DNA from: a virus
Reading direction: 5' to 3' (one strand)
Virus record (IMG/VR): IMGVR_UViG_3300035661_000220
Span: 1-32,791 of that record
DNA length: 32,791 nucleotides
Positions 6,219-13,387 of this stretch are shown here, piece after piece. The position numbers and the translations under genes were made by a program. The notes beneath the pieces were generated by a model. That model was not told where the DNA came from and ran no database searches. It was given only the letters and a program-made list of their open reading frames with translations. How positions within the stretch are numbered: position 1 is the stretch's first letter; the number at the start of each line of letters is the position of its first letter.

Positions 6219-7589
6219 ATGTTTGAATTTATCCCGAATACAGTTCCTAATACTGTAGTAGTAGTGGGTGCTGGTGGTACAGGGGGTAGGTTAATACCTC
6301 TGTTAGCTCAGTTCCTTAAAACAATGCCTTGGGTCATCGACCCTGCTATTATCATTGTTGATGACGATATTGTAGAGGAGAAGAATCTACTACGTCAGAA
6401 TTTTATTCGTGCTGACGTTGGTAGACCTAAAGCAGTAGTTATGGCTGAACGATATTCTCGTGCTTTTAATATTGAGATTATTCCGGTAGTCAAACGAGTG
6501 GAAGGTTATTATCGAGAGCATAAAGTACTCTTCGAAAACCGCACTACAGATAATGGTTCTCCTATTGTTGTTATGTGTGTTGACTCAGCTGATGCACGTA
6601 GAGCTATTTTAAAAGCTTTCTACTCAGTTAGTGGTAGTGGGCAACCGTTATTTATTGATGCAGGTAACGAGGATTCCTTTGGTCAAGTAATGGCGTTTCA
6701 TGCTCAGTACTTAACTAGGTCTGAGGGCTATAGTTTCCAGGATTACCTGAATCAATATGAAATTCCTCCTATGTTGCCGGTTCGTGTTAGAGTCCCTAGC
6801 CTATACATTGATTTGGATTTCTACGCAAACTTGGTTGATACACCTGGGGGTAGCTGTGCTGACTTAGACCAGACCTTGGCTATTAATGCGATGATGGCAA
6901 CCAGTATTATGGGTGTCATTCAGAACTACTACTATGTCAAGCCTTTTACCACAACTCGCATCAACTTGGTCGTAGCTCAAGGAGGTTCTTCTAACATGTC
7001 TGACCTTAGAGGAATGTATAATATCGCCAGTACAACACCAATCAGGGAGTTAGTAGAATCCAGTAATCTTCGTGGTACTAGCTTAGACTCTCTATTCAGT
7101 GAGGCTAGACGCAGCTATGATCTGTTAATGGAGGAGCAGCGAGAAGCAGCGAGAGTATTAAAGGAAGCAGAGGAAGCTCGGGCTAAAGCTGAGAAGATTC
7201 TAGCTGAGGCTATGGCTAAGGAGAGGGCTGAGGCTGAGGCTCTGGCTATGGCCGAGGATGCTACAGTAGTAGTAGAAACTCCGGAGATGCAAAGTATGCG
7301 TGTTCGCATCGAGGAGTATCATCAGGACCAGTTATCAGAAATGAATGCTATTGCTGTTAATGCTATTAATGCTAGTAGAGGAGAGAGCACAGCAGCCACT
7401 GTACTGACAGAGGAGATGGATGCAGAAATGTATAGAGATGCTATTGCTGCGGCTATGGGGACTGGTAGAACAACGACAGTTAACGTCACAGATGGTGAAA
7501 TAGATGGAATACCTAATTCTACTGTTATGCTGGATGTTAGTGAAGCCGGGCTTGAGGTGCTTATTTCAGCACTTTCAGCTCAGTCCTAG
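6219..7589 (+). CDS. E1-like ThiF-family adenylyltransferase, PRTRC type (456 residues)
   Basis: The protein has the ThiF/E1 nucleotide-binding loop VVVVGAGGTGG (13-23), the following acidic strand VDDDIVEEKNLLRQNF (47-62; the Arg and Asn there typically contact ATP) and CVDSADAR (120-127). E1-like enzymes adenylate the C-terminal glycine of a ubiquitin-like protein. C213 in PGGSCADLDQ is the candidate thioester Cys. After about residue 290 it has an Ala/Glu/Arg-rich predicted coiled coil (EAARVLKEAEEARAKAEKI region) and a further 130 residues not typical of minimal ThiF. It is the last gene of the cassette, followed by a strong terminator. Confidence 0.85.
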   Translation: MFEFIPNTVPNTVVVVGAGGTGGRLIPLLAQFLKTMPWVIDPAIIIVDDDIVEEKNLLRQNFIRADVGRPKAVVMAERYSRAFNIEIIPVVKRVEGYYREHKVLFENRTTDNGSPIVVMCVDSADARRAILKAFYSVSGSGQPLFIDAGNEDSFGQVMAFHAQYLTRSEGYSFQDYLNQYEIPPMLPVRVRVPSLYIDLDFYANLVDTPGGSCADLDQTLAINAMMATSIMGVIQNYYYVKPFTTTRINLVVAQGGSSNMSDLRGMYNIASTTPIRELVESSNLRGTSLDSLFSEARRSYDLLMEEQREAARVLKEAEEARAKAEKILAEAMAKERAEAEALAMAEDATVVVETPEMQSMRVRIEEYHQDQLSEMNAIAVNAINASRGESTAATVLTEEMDAEMYRDAIAAAMGTGRTTTVNVTDGEIDGIPNSTVMLDVSEAGLEVLISALSAQS

Positions 7590-7606
7590 GCAAGTGTAGT
7601 AAGAGA

Positions 7607-7639
7607 AAAGTGGGTAGTTTTAACATACCCACTTTTTTT
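7607..7639. terminator. Strong bidirectional terminator after the ThiF-like gene
   Basis: AAAGTGGGTA (7607-7616) pairs perfectly with TACCCACTTT (7626-7635), with a 9-nt loop and T residues after it. The A-rich left flank gives a T tract on the minus strand too. It lies between convergent genes ending at 7589 and 7643, so it can insulate both. Confidence 0.88.
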
Positions 7640-7642
7640 AGA

Positions 7643-8071
7643 TTAGACTCTGGCGCGAGAAGCCGTAGTCAGATTATCAACAACGTTGTAGGTAGCCAAG
7701 GTAGTACCATCTTGTCTAAGCATTGTTAGTACACCAGTTGCTTTATTCCAAGACCAGCTACCAATTGCTTCATTCTCTAGATTTTGTAGGTAAGAGAACT
7801 TATCTCTAGCAACAACACTGATACCCGCAGCTATCTGGTTTTGAATATAGATAGTATAGTTACCAGTTGAGCTAGGAGTGAAGGTTAGGAGATAAGCTCC
7901 TCCACCCATTTCTACGAAAGTAAAGGTTGGGGCTACGGGAGTAGTTAAAGTAGAAAGTACTACGTTATTCAAAGCTACTACGTATGCGAAACCTGTTAAA
8001 CCTGTAACAAGATTTACACTTGTGAAAGGAATAGAGATCGGTGTGTTAATAGGGGTTTCAATGTTTACCAT
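7643..8071 (-). CDS. Putative virion protein with Ig-like fold (142 residues)
   Basis: The first 90 residues are beta-rich and resemble an Ig-like domain (LLTFTPSSTGNYTIYI, like the last strands of such folds). The C-terminus, from NLENEAIGSWSWNKATG through MLRQDGTTLATYN, resembles a module I recall at the ends of many phage virion proteins, where 'x-W-x-x-x-x-x-x-x-x-L-x-x-x-x-x-D-G-T' is a recurrent pattern. It is the last gene of the minus-strand block that starts with the PhoH-like gene and overlaps its upstream neighbour by 14 nt. A fibre or decoration role is likely, but the exact position in the virion is unknown. Confidence 0.72.
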   Translation of the reverse strand: MVNIETPINTPISIPFTSVNLVTGLTGFAYVVALNNVVLSTLTTPVAPTFTFVEMGGGAYLLTFTPSSTGNYTIYIQNQIAAGISVVARDKFSYLQNLENEAIGSWSWNKATGVLTMLRQDGTTLATYNVVDNLTTASRARV

Positions 8072-8588
8072 GTATCATTCCTTGTAAATATAGTTTTATT
8101 GCTAACTCTTTATCCCGTGTGTCTTCTTGAGTCTGGCCTGGAGACAAAGCTAACGGGTCTACTAGGCTTGCAAAGATACCTACTGGAACTGAGTAACCTT
8201 CTTCGTTCAGCATATAAGTTATAACCTGTTTAACTGAGTTGGCAAAGTCTCCTGGATATATCCCCATAATCTCTGCTATTGCAAAAGCCATTTCTAAAGA
8301 GGTAGGGACTGGAGTTACTTCAAAGTCTGCAGGTTCATTATTTATGACTTCAGTAGAGTATAAGAAAAAAAGCACGTCATTATAGAACAACTCTTTTTCA
8401 GCATCTAGAATCTGAAGAACTCGTATCTTGTCCATCATCAGAGGACTAAACACTGCACCCATCTGAATAGAGATAGTCTCGGGCTCTAAATCCTTCCAAA
8501 TACCCTCTCCAAATATCTTGTCAAGGGCTGCCTTTAAAACAGGCAGTCTAACTTGATCTAAACCTTTTAGGTCTTTTAATTCTAACAT
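8058..8588 (-). CDS. Unknown phage protein (176 residues)
   Basis: This is an acidic, mostly helical protein with no motif I recognise. Segments such as LEMAFAIAEIMGIYPGDF and QVITYMLNEEGYSVP look like a globular fold with hydrophobic helices rather than a membrane protein. It overlaps the next gene by 14 nt and follows the 285-residue gene by 3 nt. It therefore belongs to the same transcription unit as the ligase and the virion-like genes around it. A connector or assembly role is only a guess from position. Confidence 0.72.
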   Translation of the reverse strand: MLELKDLKGLDQVRLPVLKAALDKIFGEGIWKDLEPETISIQMGAVFSPLMMDKIRVLQILDAEKELFYNDVLFFLYSTEVINNEPADFEVTPVPTSLEMAFAIAEIMGIYPGDFANSVKQVITYMLNEEGYSVPVGIFASLVDPLALSPGQTQEDTRDKELAIKLYLQGMIHGKH

Positions 8589-8591
8589 AAC

Positions 8592-9449
8592 TTACACCGA
8601 TTTTAATAGGGATGCCAGTATTCTTTGTAAGTCCAAAGGAAGTGATTCTAATACATGTTTGTCATTTACTGGGTCATTAGTAAGACCTTCTGCCACATCT
8701 TTACCTAGGACTGAAGCAATTCTATCCTTACCGAGTCTAGCAATCTTCTCGTAAGGAACCTTAGCACCTGCCAGAGAGATAAGCAATACTGAGGCAGCAG
8801 ACTTAATAATTGACTCCTCAAAGAAGTTAAAGCCCATATACTGTAACTCATTCTCTTTCTCTAAGTCAAGGACTGTTGAAGCTATCTTCATCAAGTCAGC
8901 ACGTAGCAGAGTTGTCTCATCCGTGTCACTAATTATTCTAGCAAGCTTAACAAATCGCTCATCCTTGGAAGCTTGATAGCGGGAGATCATTCCGCCTACA
9001 GCGGCTTCTTTGTCTAAGTAACCTACTCCTGCATATTTCTTTATGTCGTCATTCATACCATCGGCGCCATGGATTTCGTACAAGTGAGCGGCTACCTGAG
9101 CAGTCTTCTCCATTCCTTGAAAGGCACTGCTAGTAGAGTATTCTTCAGTCGAGTTGAACTCGCTAGCTGATTTAACTAGAGCGTTAGAGGCATAAGCAGA
9201 GATAGAAGCTATGAAAGGTTTCAGTTCATTCTCTATATTATAGACAGCAGCGGCCTTTTCTAGAGTACCGTAAGCATCATAGTCTACTGCTACCTTAGCA
9301 ACCTTTGTCAGGTAGTTGAAGCGTAGTACTGAAGCGATGTAGGAGTCCATAGTCTCTACAGGGAATTCTTGTTCTAAATTAGCCTTTTTAACTAAGGCAG
9401 TAGCCTCAGGTACTATTTCTAAAATGGCTTTAATATCATATGCTAGCAT
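8592..9449 (-). CDS. Unknown, probably virion-associated helical protein (285 residues)
   Basis: The protein is almost entirely predicted helical and rich in Ala, Glu and Lys. It has repeated VKKA, EKAA and DKEA spots (LVKKANLEQEF, GYLDKEAAVGG, KIARLGKDRIA) like those in other proteins of this window that carry the KYLEKIA-type peptide. A good AAGGA site precedes the ATG. No enzymatic motif is visible. An internal head protein or injected protein is plausible on composition, but a purely cytoplasmic role cannot be excluded. Confidence 0.75.
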   Translation of the reverse strand: MLAYDIKAILEIVPEATALVKKANLEQEFPVETMDSYIASVLRFNYLTKVAKVAVDYDAYGTLEKAAAVYNIENELKPFIASISAYASNALVKSASEFNSTEEYSTSSAFQGMEKTAQVAAHLYEIHGADGMNDDIKKYAGVGYLDKEAAVGGMISRYQASKDERFVKLARIISDTDETTLLRADLMKIASTVLDLEKENELQYMGFNFFEESIIKSAASVLLISLAGAKVPYEKIARLGKDRIASVLGKDVAEGLTNDPVNDKHVLESLPLDLQRILASLLKSV

Positions 9450-9452
9450 TTA

Positions 9453-9896
9453 TTATTTCCTTATTATTTTTAAGCCAGCCAGTTGAGCCATTAGGCTTAC
9501 ACTATTCTGGTCGGTCGGTTTTGTCAGTAAGGATCGCGTCATATCCTTTTTCTTTATGTCTTTTCTTAAGTTATTAAAGTTATCATACGCAGTATACGTT
9601 GCTCCTGCTGCTGCAGAAGTAGCTATAGTTTTAAGAATAGGACTGGATAGTGGCCTAACAGCGTGATAAGCACCCAGCCCAACTGCAGCAATAGAACCTA
9701 TTGTTTTCAGCAGGTATTTAACATCAGTAGAGTCAAAATGTACACCATCTGATAGCTCTTTAGCGTGAGCTTTTATTAGCTTGATTCTAGCTTCGACAGG
9801 CAAAGCCAAAAACACCTCATTCTTAAGTAGGTGCTCAAAGCTTATTCCTTTAGCTTTGTATAGTTCTATTAAATTTCTAAGTACAAGTTCTTCCAT
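9453..9896 (-). CDS. Unknown protein with two small hydrophobic segments (147 residues)
   Basis: Residues 1-60 are a helical soluble domain. Residues about 66-82 (IGSIAAVGLGAYHAV) and 88-103 (ILKTIATSAAAGATYTAY) are small-residue-rich hydrophobic stretches. Glycine-zipper patterns like these occur in internal head proteins that later contact the host membrane, and in small membrane proteins. The tail is basic. It lies 3 nt from the 285-residue gene and 18 nt from the ligase gene, in one operon. I cannot assign a family. Confidence 0.72.
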   Translation of the reverse strand: MEELVLRNLIELYKAKGISFEHLLKNEVFLALPVEARIKLIKAHAKELSDGVHFDSTDVKYLLKTIGSIAAVGLGAYHAVRPLSSPILKTIATSAAAGATYTAYDNFNNLRKDIKKKDMTRSLLTKPTDQNSVSLMAQLAGLKIIRK

Positions 9897-9914
9897 AATG
9901 TCTCTATTTTAGTG

Positions 9915-10799
9915 TTAGACTATATCCCATGCGCCATCGGGTAATCCGTTATATACTGGGGCTCTGAGTTTGTGTGCAGTAGGATTCATTGCTTTAACCT
10001 GAATCATTCTATTCATCCACCTATCCTTATGAGCCCAAATCTCTTCTCTCAACTCTCTTGAGAATCCTGTTCCTACTGCTGCTACAATACGTCCTGTTTT
10101 ATCAGCAACTACTAAAGCACCCATGCTATTTTTTAGGTTGCCGTTAATATCGACTTCCTGGTTTATGGCAACAACTTTTAAATTCCAAGTACCTTTATGC
10201 TTAAGCTTTAGTCTAGGGTTGTTTGTTTCAGGAGCTGTCTTGCTAGTTATTATAACACCTTCAGCCTCATTCTGTTTAGTCTTGTGTGCAAGATTAGTAA
10301 TAGCCTCTTGACCCTCAACCCATTCGGGGGTAAATAAAAGGCTTGGTTTACCGTAATCTTGTTCCAGCTTTTGCATATATTCTATCTTCTCACCATAGGT
10401 TGGAAGTCTAGGATGTAACACATCTAATAGAACGGCTCGTACAGGCCCTGTTTTCTGTTGGGTATCTAATGCCCTAGGGGGTAGTGAATTAAGAATGCCA
10501 GATACTACAGGATGGCTTTCTATAGCGTCTTTACTCATATCATGTCCTGTGTGAACTAGTTCTACATGAAATGTTTGGTTAGCGTAAGCAGGAAGAGGAG
10601 TAGACAGATGAGGAAGCTTTACAGTGCGATCTGGGAAGTCTCCTTTAACTCCTTGTCTACGAGAGATAAAGGCAGGAGTTCCCTGTTCGTCAAAATGTAA
10701 AAAATAGCTAGCACCATCCCACTTTCTAGAACCGATAGGATCTTGTATCTTTACAATTCTAGAATCATCTTCTATATAAGGGTGGCGTTTATAGTCCAT
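9915..10799 (-). CDS. ATP-dependent DNA ligase-like protein (294 residues)
   Basis: The nucleotidyltransferase motifs are in order: motif I SRKWDGAS with the adenylated Lys at K26; motif III FHVELV with E80; motif IV EGVIITS (180-186); and motif V LKLKHKG (197-203). The last 85 residues fit an OB-fold domain. The reaction would seal nicks using an enzyme-AMP intermediate. At 294 residues it is a minimal ligase without an N-terminal DNA-binding domain. It shares an operon with an SNF2-type helicase and a PhoH-like ATPase, and a LigD-type 3'-phosphoesterase domain gene lies just upstream, which together look like a DNA repair or processing set. Confidence 0.88.
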   Translation of the reverse strand: MDYKRHPYIEDDSRIVKIQDPIGSRKWDGASYFLHFDEQGTPAFISRRQGVKGDFPDRTVKLPHLSTPLPAYANQTFHVELVHTGHDMSKDAIESHPVVSGILNSLPPRALDTQQKTGPVRAVLLDVLHPRLPTYGEKIEYMQKLEQDYGKPSLLFTPEWVEGQEAITNLAHKTKQNEAEGVIITSKTAPETNNPRLKLKHKGTWNLKVVAINQEVDINGNLKNSMGALVVADKTGRIVAAVGTGFSRELREEIWAHKDRWMNRMIQVKAMNPTAHKLRAPVYNGLPDGAWDIV

Positions 10800-10815
10800 C
10801 TACGTATTTTAAAGT

Positions 10816-12267
10816 TTAGTTATTTTTCTTAACCAATTCTTTAATCTCATTAGTCAAATCACCTTTATGGTCGGAGTTCTCTTGTAAGTATTGATCTATA
10901 GAGTGGGACTTAGATTTACCGAACATAGTCTTAGGGAATATTGAGTGGTACATCTCTACATCTACATGTCTTTCATTAGCAGGCAAGTGCTCATGAGATT
11001 TATATCTAACACCTCGGCCTACTACCTGCTTAATCTTAGAGTGATTAAAGTGAGGTTCTAATGTCTGAATAAGCTTTGTGCCTTTAAGGTTTAGACCTTC
11101 TGCACCTGAGGAAGAAACTAGTAGGACAGGGGTTTTTCCAGAGTTGTAGTCTTGTACTAACTGATCTTTCTGAGCAGCGGTCAACTTACCTGTGTATAAA
11201 GAGTGAGCAATACCTTTAGAAGTCAAAGTCTTGGAATAGTCATCTAACCCGGCACCTAAATAGTTGGAGTAAACTAAGCCTCTGAAGTTTTTATCTGACT
11301 TCATCTTCTTCTCTAGATTATCCGTTGCAGTCTGAATCTTTGGAGAGATATGATCATACTGAGGCATGAATGGGTGAACTGAATTTGAGACTTGTCGTAT
11401 TCCACTAGAGAATGCGTTAAGCTGAGAAGACTCTTTCTTATCTAAAGGTAGGTTCATACGTACCTTCATTCTTAGATGGAAAGGCAGTTGACCTTCTAGA
11501 TAGCGGTATATTCTATGCTGCTCTGGAGACATCTCTACTTGAATAATCTTTTCTGACTTAGTAGGGAAATGCTTCATAGACTCAGGGTCATCTTCCAAGT
11601 CGTAATGGTCTACATAGCCCTTAATAATATTATGTAACTGCTTTGTATTCTTTAAATGAGTTACTTCCCTAGACTTGGCACCTAGTAGTTTTTGCATTAA
11701 GGTGGGGCTCTCTTGTATCTTGGCCAGATACATGTTGTCGAAAGTTTTGGGGTCCTTAGGCAGGATGTCTCTGCCTGCAGCAATATTATATAAAGGAGCC
11801 ATGTCACTAGGCTTATTATAAATAGGGGTTGCAGTTGCTAGTACTCTACGTTTTGCCCCAGAAACTATCTCAGATAAGGCTTGATGTCGTTTAGTACCGA
11901 CGTTTCTCAACTTATGTGCCTCGTCCATCACTACCGTATGGAAGTGTTGCTTACTAAGCTCATCCTCCATAGCAGTAGCTTTTTCATAAGATAGGACTGT
12001 TAAACGACTACGATCTATTTTTAAGTTATGTTTCTTAATTTCATGATCGACGTTCTTTACTAAACTAGCAGGAGCAACAAGTAAGGATCTACCACCTTTC
12101 TCTTCATCTTGATACCTTTGAATAGCTTCCAGGAAGGTGCGGGTCTTACCTGAACCTGTGCTGTGGTCTAGAACTATACCTCCAGAGCGATCTAGCTTTT
12201 TAATAGCCCTAGATTGCTGAGGTTGTAGTTTACTAACTTCTACTTCTTTTTTTGTCTTATCATTCAT
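10816..12267 (-). CDS. SNF2-type superfamily 2 helicase (483 residues)
   Basis: The SF2 motifs are clear: LQPQQSRAI (Q-like), TGSGKT at 37-42 (motif I), VVAPAS-type LLVAPASLV (Ia), VVMDEAHKLRN with DEAH at 115-118 (II), LATATPIYN (III), SSSGAEGLNL (V) and QVVGRGVRYKS (VI). The arrangement is SNF2/Rad54-like, a double-stranded DNA translocase with no extra domain. Several phages carry such a protein (T4 UvsW is a more distant SF2 relative). It overlaps the PhoH-like gene by 8 nt and precedes the ligase. Possible jobs are fork regression, remodelling of protein-bound DNA, or recombination. Confidence 0.9.
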   Translation of the reverse strand: MNDKTKKEVEVSKLQPQQSRAIKKLDRSGGIVLDHSTGSGKTRTFLEAIQRYQDEEKGGRSLLVAPASLVKNVDHEIKKHNLKIDRSRLTVLSYEKATAMEDELSKQHFHTVVMDEAHKLRNVGTKRHQALSEIVSGAKRRVLATATPIYNKPSDMAPLYNIAAGRDILPKDPKTFDNMYLAKIQESPTLMQKLLGAKSREVTHLKNTKQLHNIIKGYVDHYDLEDDPESMKHFPTKSEKIIQVEMSPEQHRIYRYLEGQLPFHLRMKVRMNLPLDKKESSQLNAFSSGIRQVSNSVHPFMPQYDHISPKIQTATDNLEKKMKSDKNFRGLVYSNYLGAGLDDYSKTLTSKGIAHSLYTGKLTAAQKDQLVQDYNSGKTPVLLVSSSGAEGLNLKGTKLIQTLEPHFNHSKIKQVVGRGVRYKSHEHLPANERHVDVEMYHSIFPKTMFGKSKSHSIDQYLQENSDHKGDLTNEIKELVKKNN

Positions 12268-13003
12268 AACTTTGTACTATATCTGAGACTATCCCAGATC
12301 TAACTATGTCCTCTACTGTAAATGTTACTACTGCTACTTGAGGGATCCACTTAACTCTACGTACTGCATCCATCAATCCTGATTTAGAACCTATGTCTGA
12401 TTGTGCAGGATCTCCATTAATTATCATACGGCAGTTACTACCTATGCGAGTCATGAGCATTTTTAGTTGTTCAGCTGTCAAATTCTGGGCCTCATCAACG
12501 AGGACAATAGTATCTTCAAAGGTTCTGCCTCGCATATATCCTACAGGAGAAGCTTCTATCTTGTCGTGTCGTATAGCATATTCCATAAACCCTTTATTAA
12601 GACGCTTAATCAGTATCTCTTTATAAGGTGTTAAGTATGGGCCAAACTTCTCTGCTATCTCGCCAGGTAGGAAACCCATATCTTCACCCGCTTCTACTGC
12701 AGGTCTAGTAAGTATTAGTTTAGTCACTGACTTATCTAGTAACTCTTCTGCAGCTACTGCTGTGGCTAAAAAGGTTTTACCTGTACCGGCTGGACCTATA
12801 CCGAAAGTTATTTGAGCTGTTCTAATTGCGTGAATGTATTCTTCTTGATTTCTATTTTTAGGGACTATAGGTTTTGCCTGAATTGGAACATAAGCAGGTA
12901 TAGTTTCTCTGGAGTAATCAGTGGGCTCCTCAAAAGAGCTATAGTTGCTTCCACGTCTAGTTGATCTTTGTATTTCTTTATTGTCACGATTACGTCTTGA
13001 CAT
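12260..13003 (-). CDS. phoH: PhoH-like P-loop ATPase (247 residues)
   Basis: Motifs are GIGPAGTGKTF (Walker A, 68-78), LILTRPAVEAGEDMGFLPG (a PhoH hallmark), and VLVDEAQN (Walker B, 167-174), with MIINGDPAQSD as the sensor-like segment. PhoH domains are ATPases related to SF1 helicases and are very common in phages, with roles in nucleic acid metabolism. The first 45 residues are Arg/Asn-rich and probably disordered. An AAGGGA site precedes the ATG. It is the first gene of the minus-strand unit that continues through the helicase and ligase to 7643. Its promoter should lie within 13004-13200, but I see no clear box. Confidence 0.93.
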   Translation of the reverse strand: MSRRNRDNKEIQRSTRRGSNYSSFEEPTDYSRETIPAYVPIQAKPIVPKNRNQEEYIHAIRTAQITFGIGPAGTGKTFLATAVAAEELLDKSVTKLILTRPAVEAGEDMGFLPGEIAEKFGPYLTPYKEILIKRLNKGFMEYAIRHDKIEASPVGYMRGRTFEDTIVLVDEAQNLTAEQLKMLMTRIGSNCRMIINGDPAQSDIGSKSGLMDAVRRVKWIPQVAVVTFTVEDIVRSGIVSDIVQSYE

Positions 13004-13201
13004 TAGGTAGTCCCTTAATAAAAATCTGAGATGTTACAGGTTAGGTAGTAGTCTGCTAGTCACGTTATCTACACATTTAAATCCCCCAAATATCTTGATG
13101 TAAGTATACCTGTTCTGAGTTGTGGAAGTAAAGGTTTTACTTTATATAAACCAAACATTGTGATCTTTTCTATGTAGTATTAATCTTTCAGTCTTTAAAA
13201 T

Positions 13202-13211
13202 GGTATAAGAG
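13202..13211 (+). promoter_or_regulatory. Candidate phage promoter, GGTATAAGAG
   Basis: It has the same GGTATAA core as at 2779, 15859, 27418 and 27909. It lies about 50 nt upstream of a short gene with a strong AGGAGG site. There is no -35 box, and the upstream 20 nt is A/T-rich. Confidence 0.5.
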
Positions 13212-13252
13212 TAGTACATAGATAAGTCTCTATTTTCAACATAGGAGGTAAC

Positions 13253-13387
13253 ATGCTAACCATCATAATAGATTTCATTAAAGAACATATTGTCTCAGTA
13301 GTAGGTATTTGTGGAGTGGCTTCGGTTATAGCAACTGAAGCTGTTAAAAGTAAGTTTAGCTCTAGTAAGAAGCATCGTTCTTCATAG
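13253..13387 (+). CDS. Small single-span membrane protein (44 residues)
   Basis: The gene has a near-perfect ribosome binding site (AGGAGG, 13244-13249) with good spacing. The product has a hydrophobic span, roughly residues 11-28 (HIVSVVGICGVASVIATEA), followed by a Lys/Ser-rich cytoplasmic tail (SSSKKHRSS). It is alone in its transcription unit, on the plus strand between two minus-strand blocks. Its last 26 nt overlap the end of the convergent phosphoesterase gene. It might be a holin-like, superinfection or host-membrane effector, but nothing in the sequence decides this. Confidence 0.65.
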   Translation: MLTIIIDFIKEHIVSVVGICGVASVIATEAVKSKFSSSKKHRSS

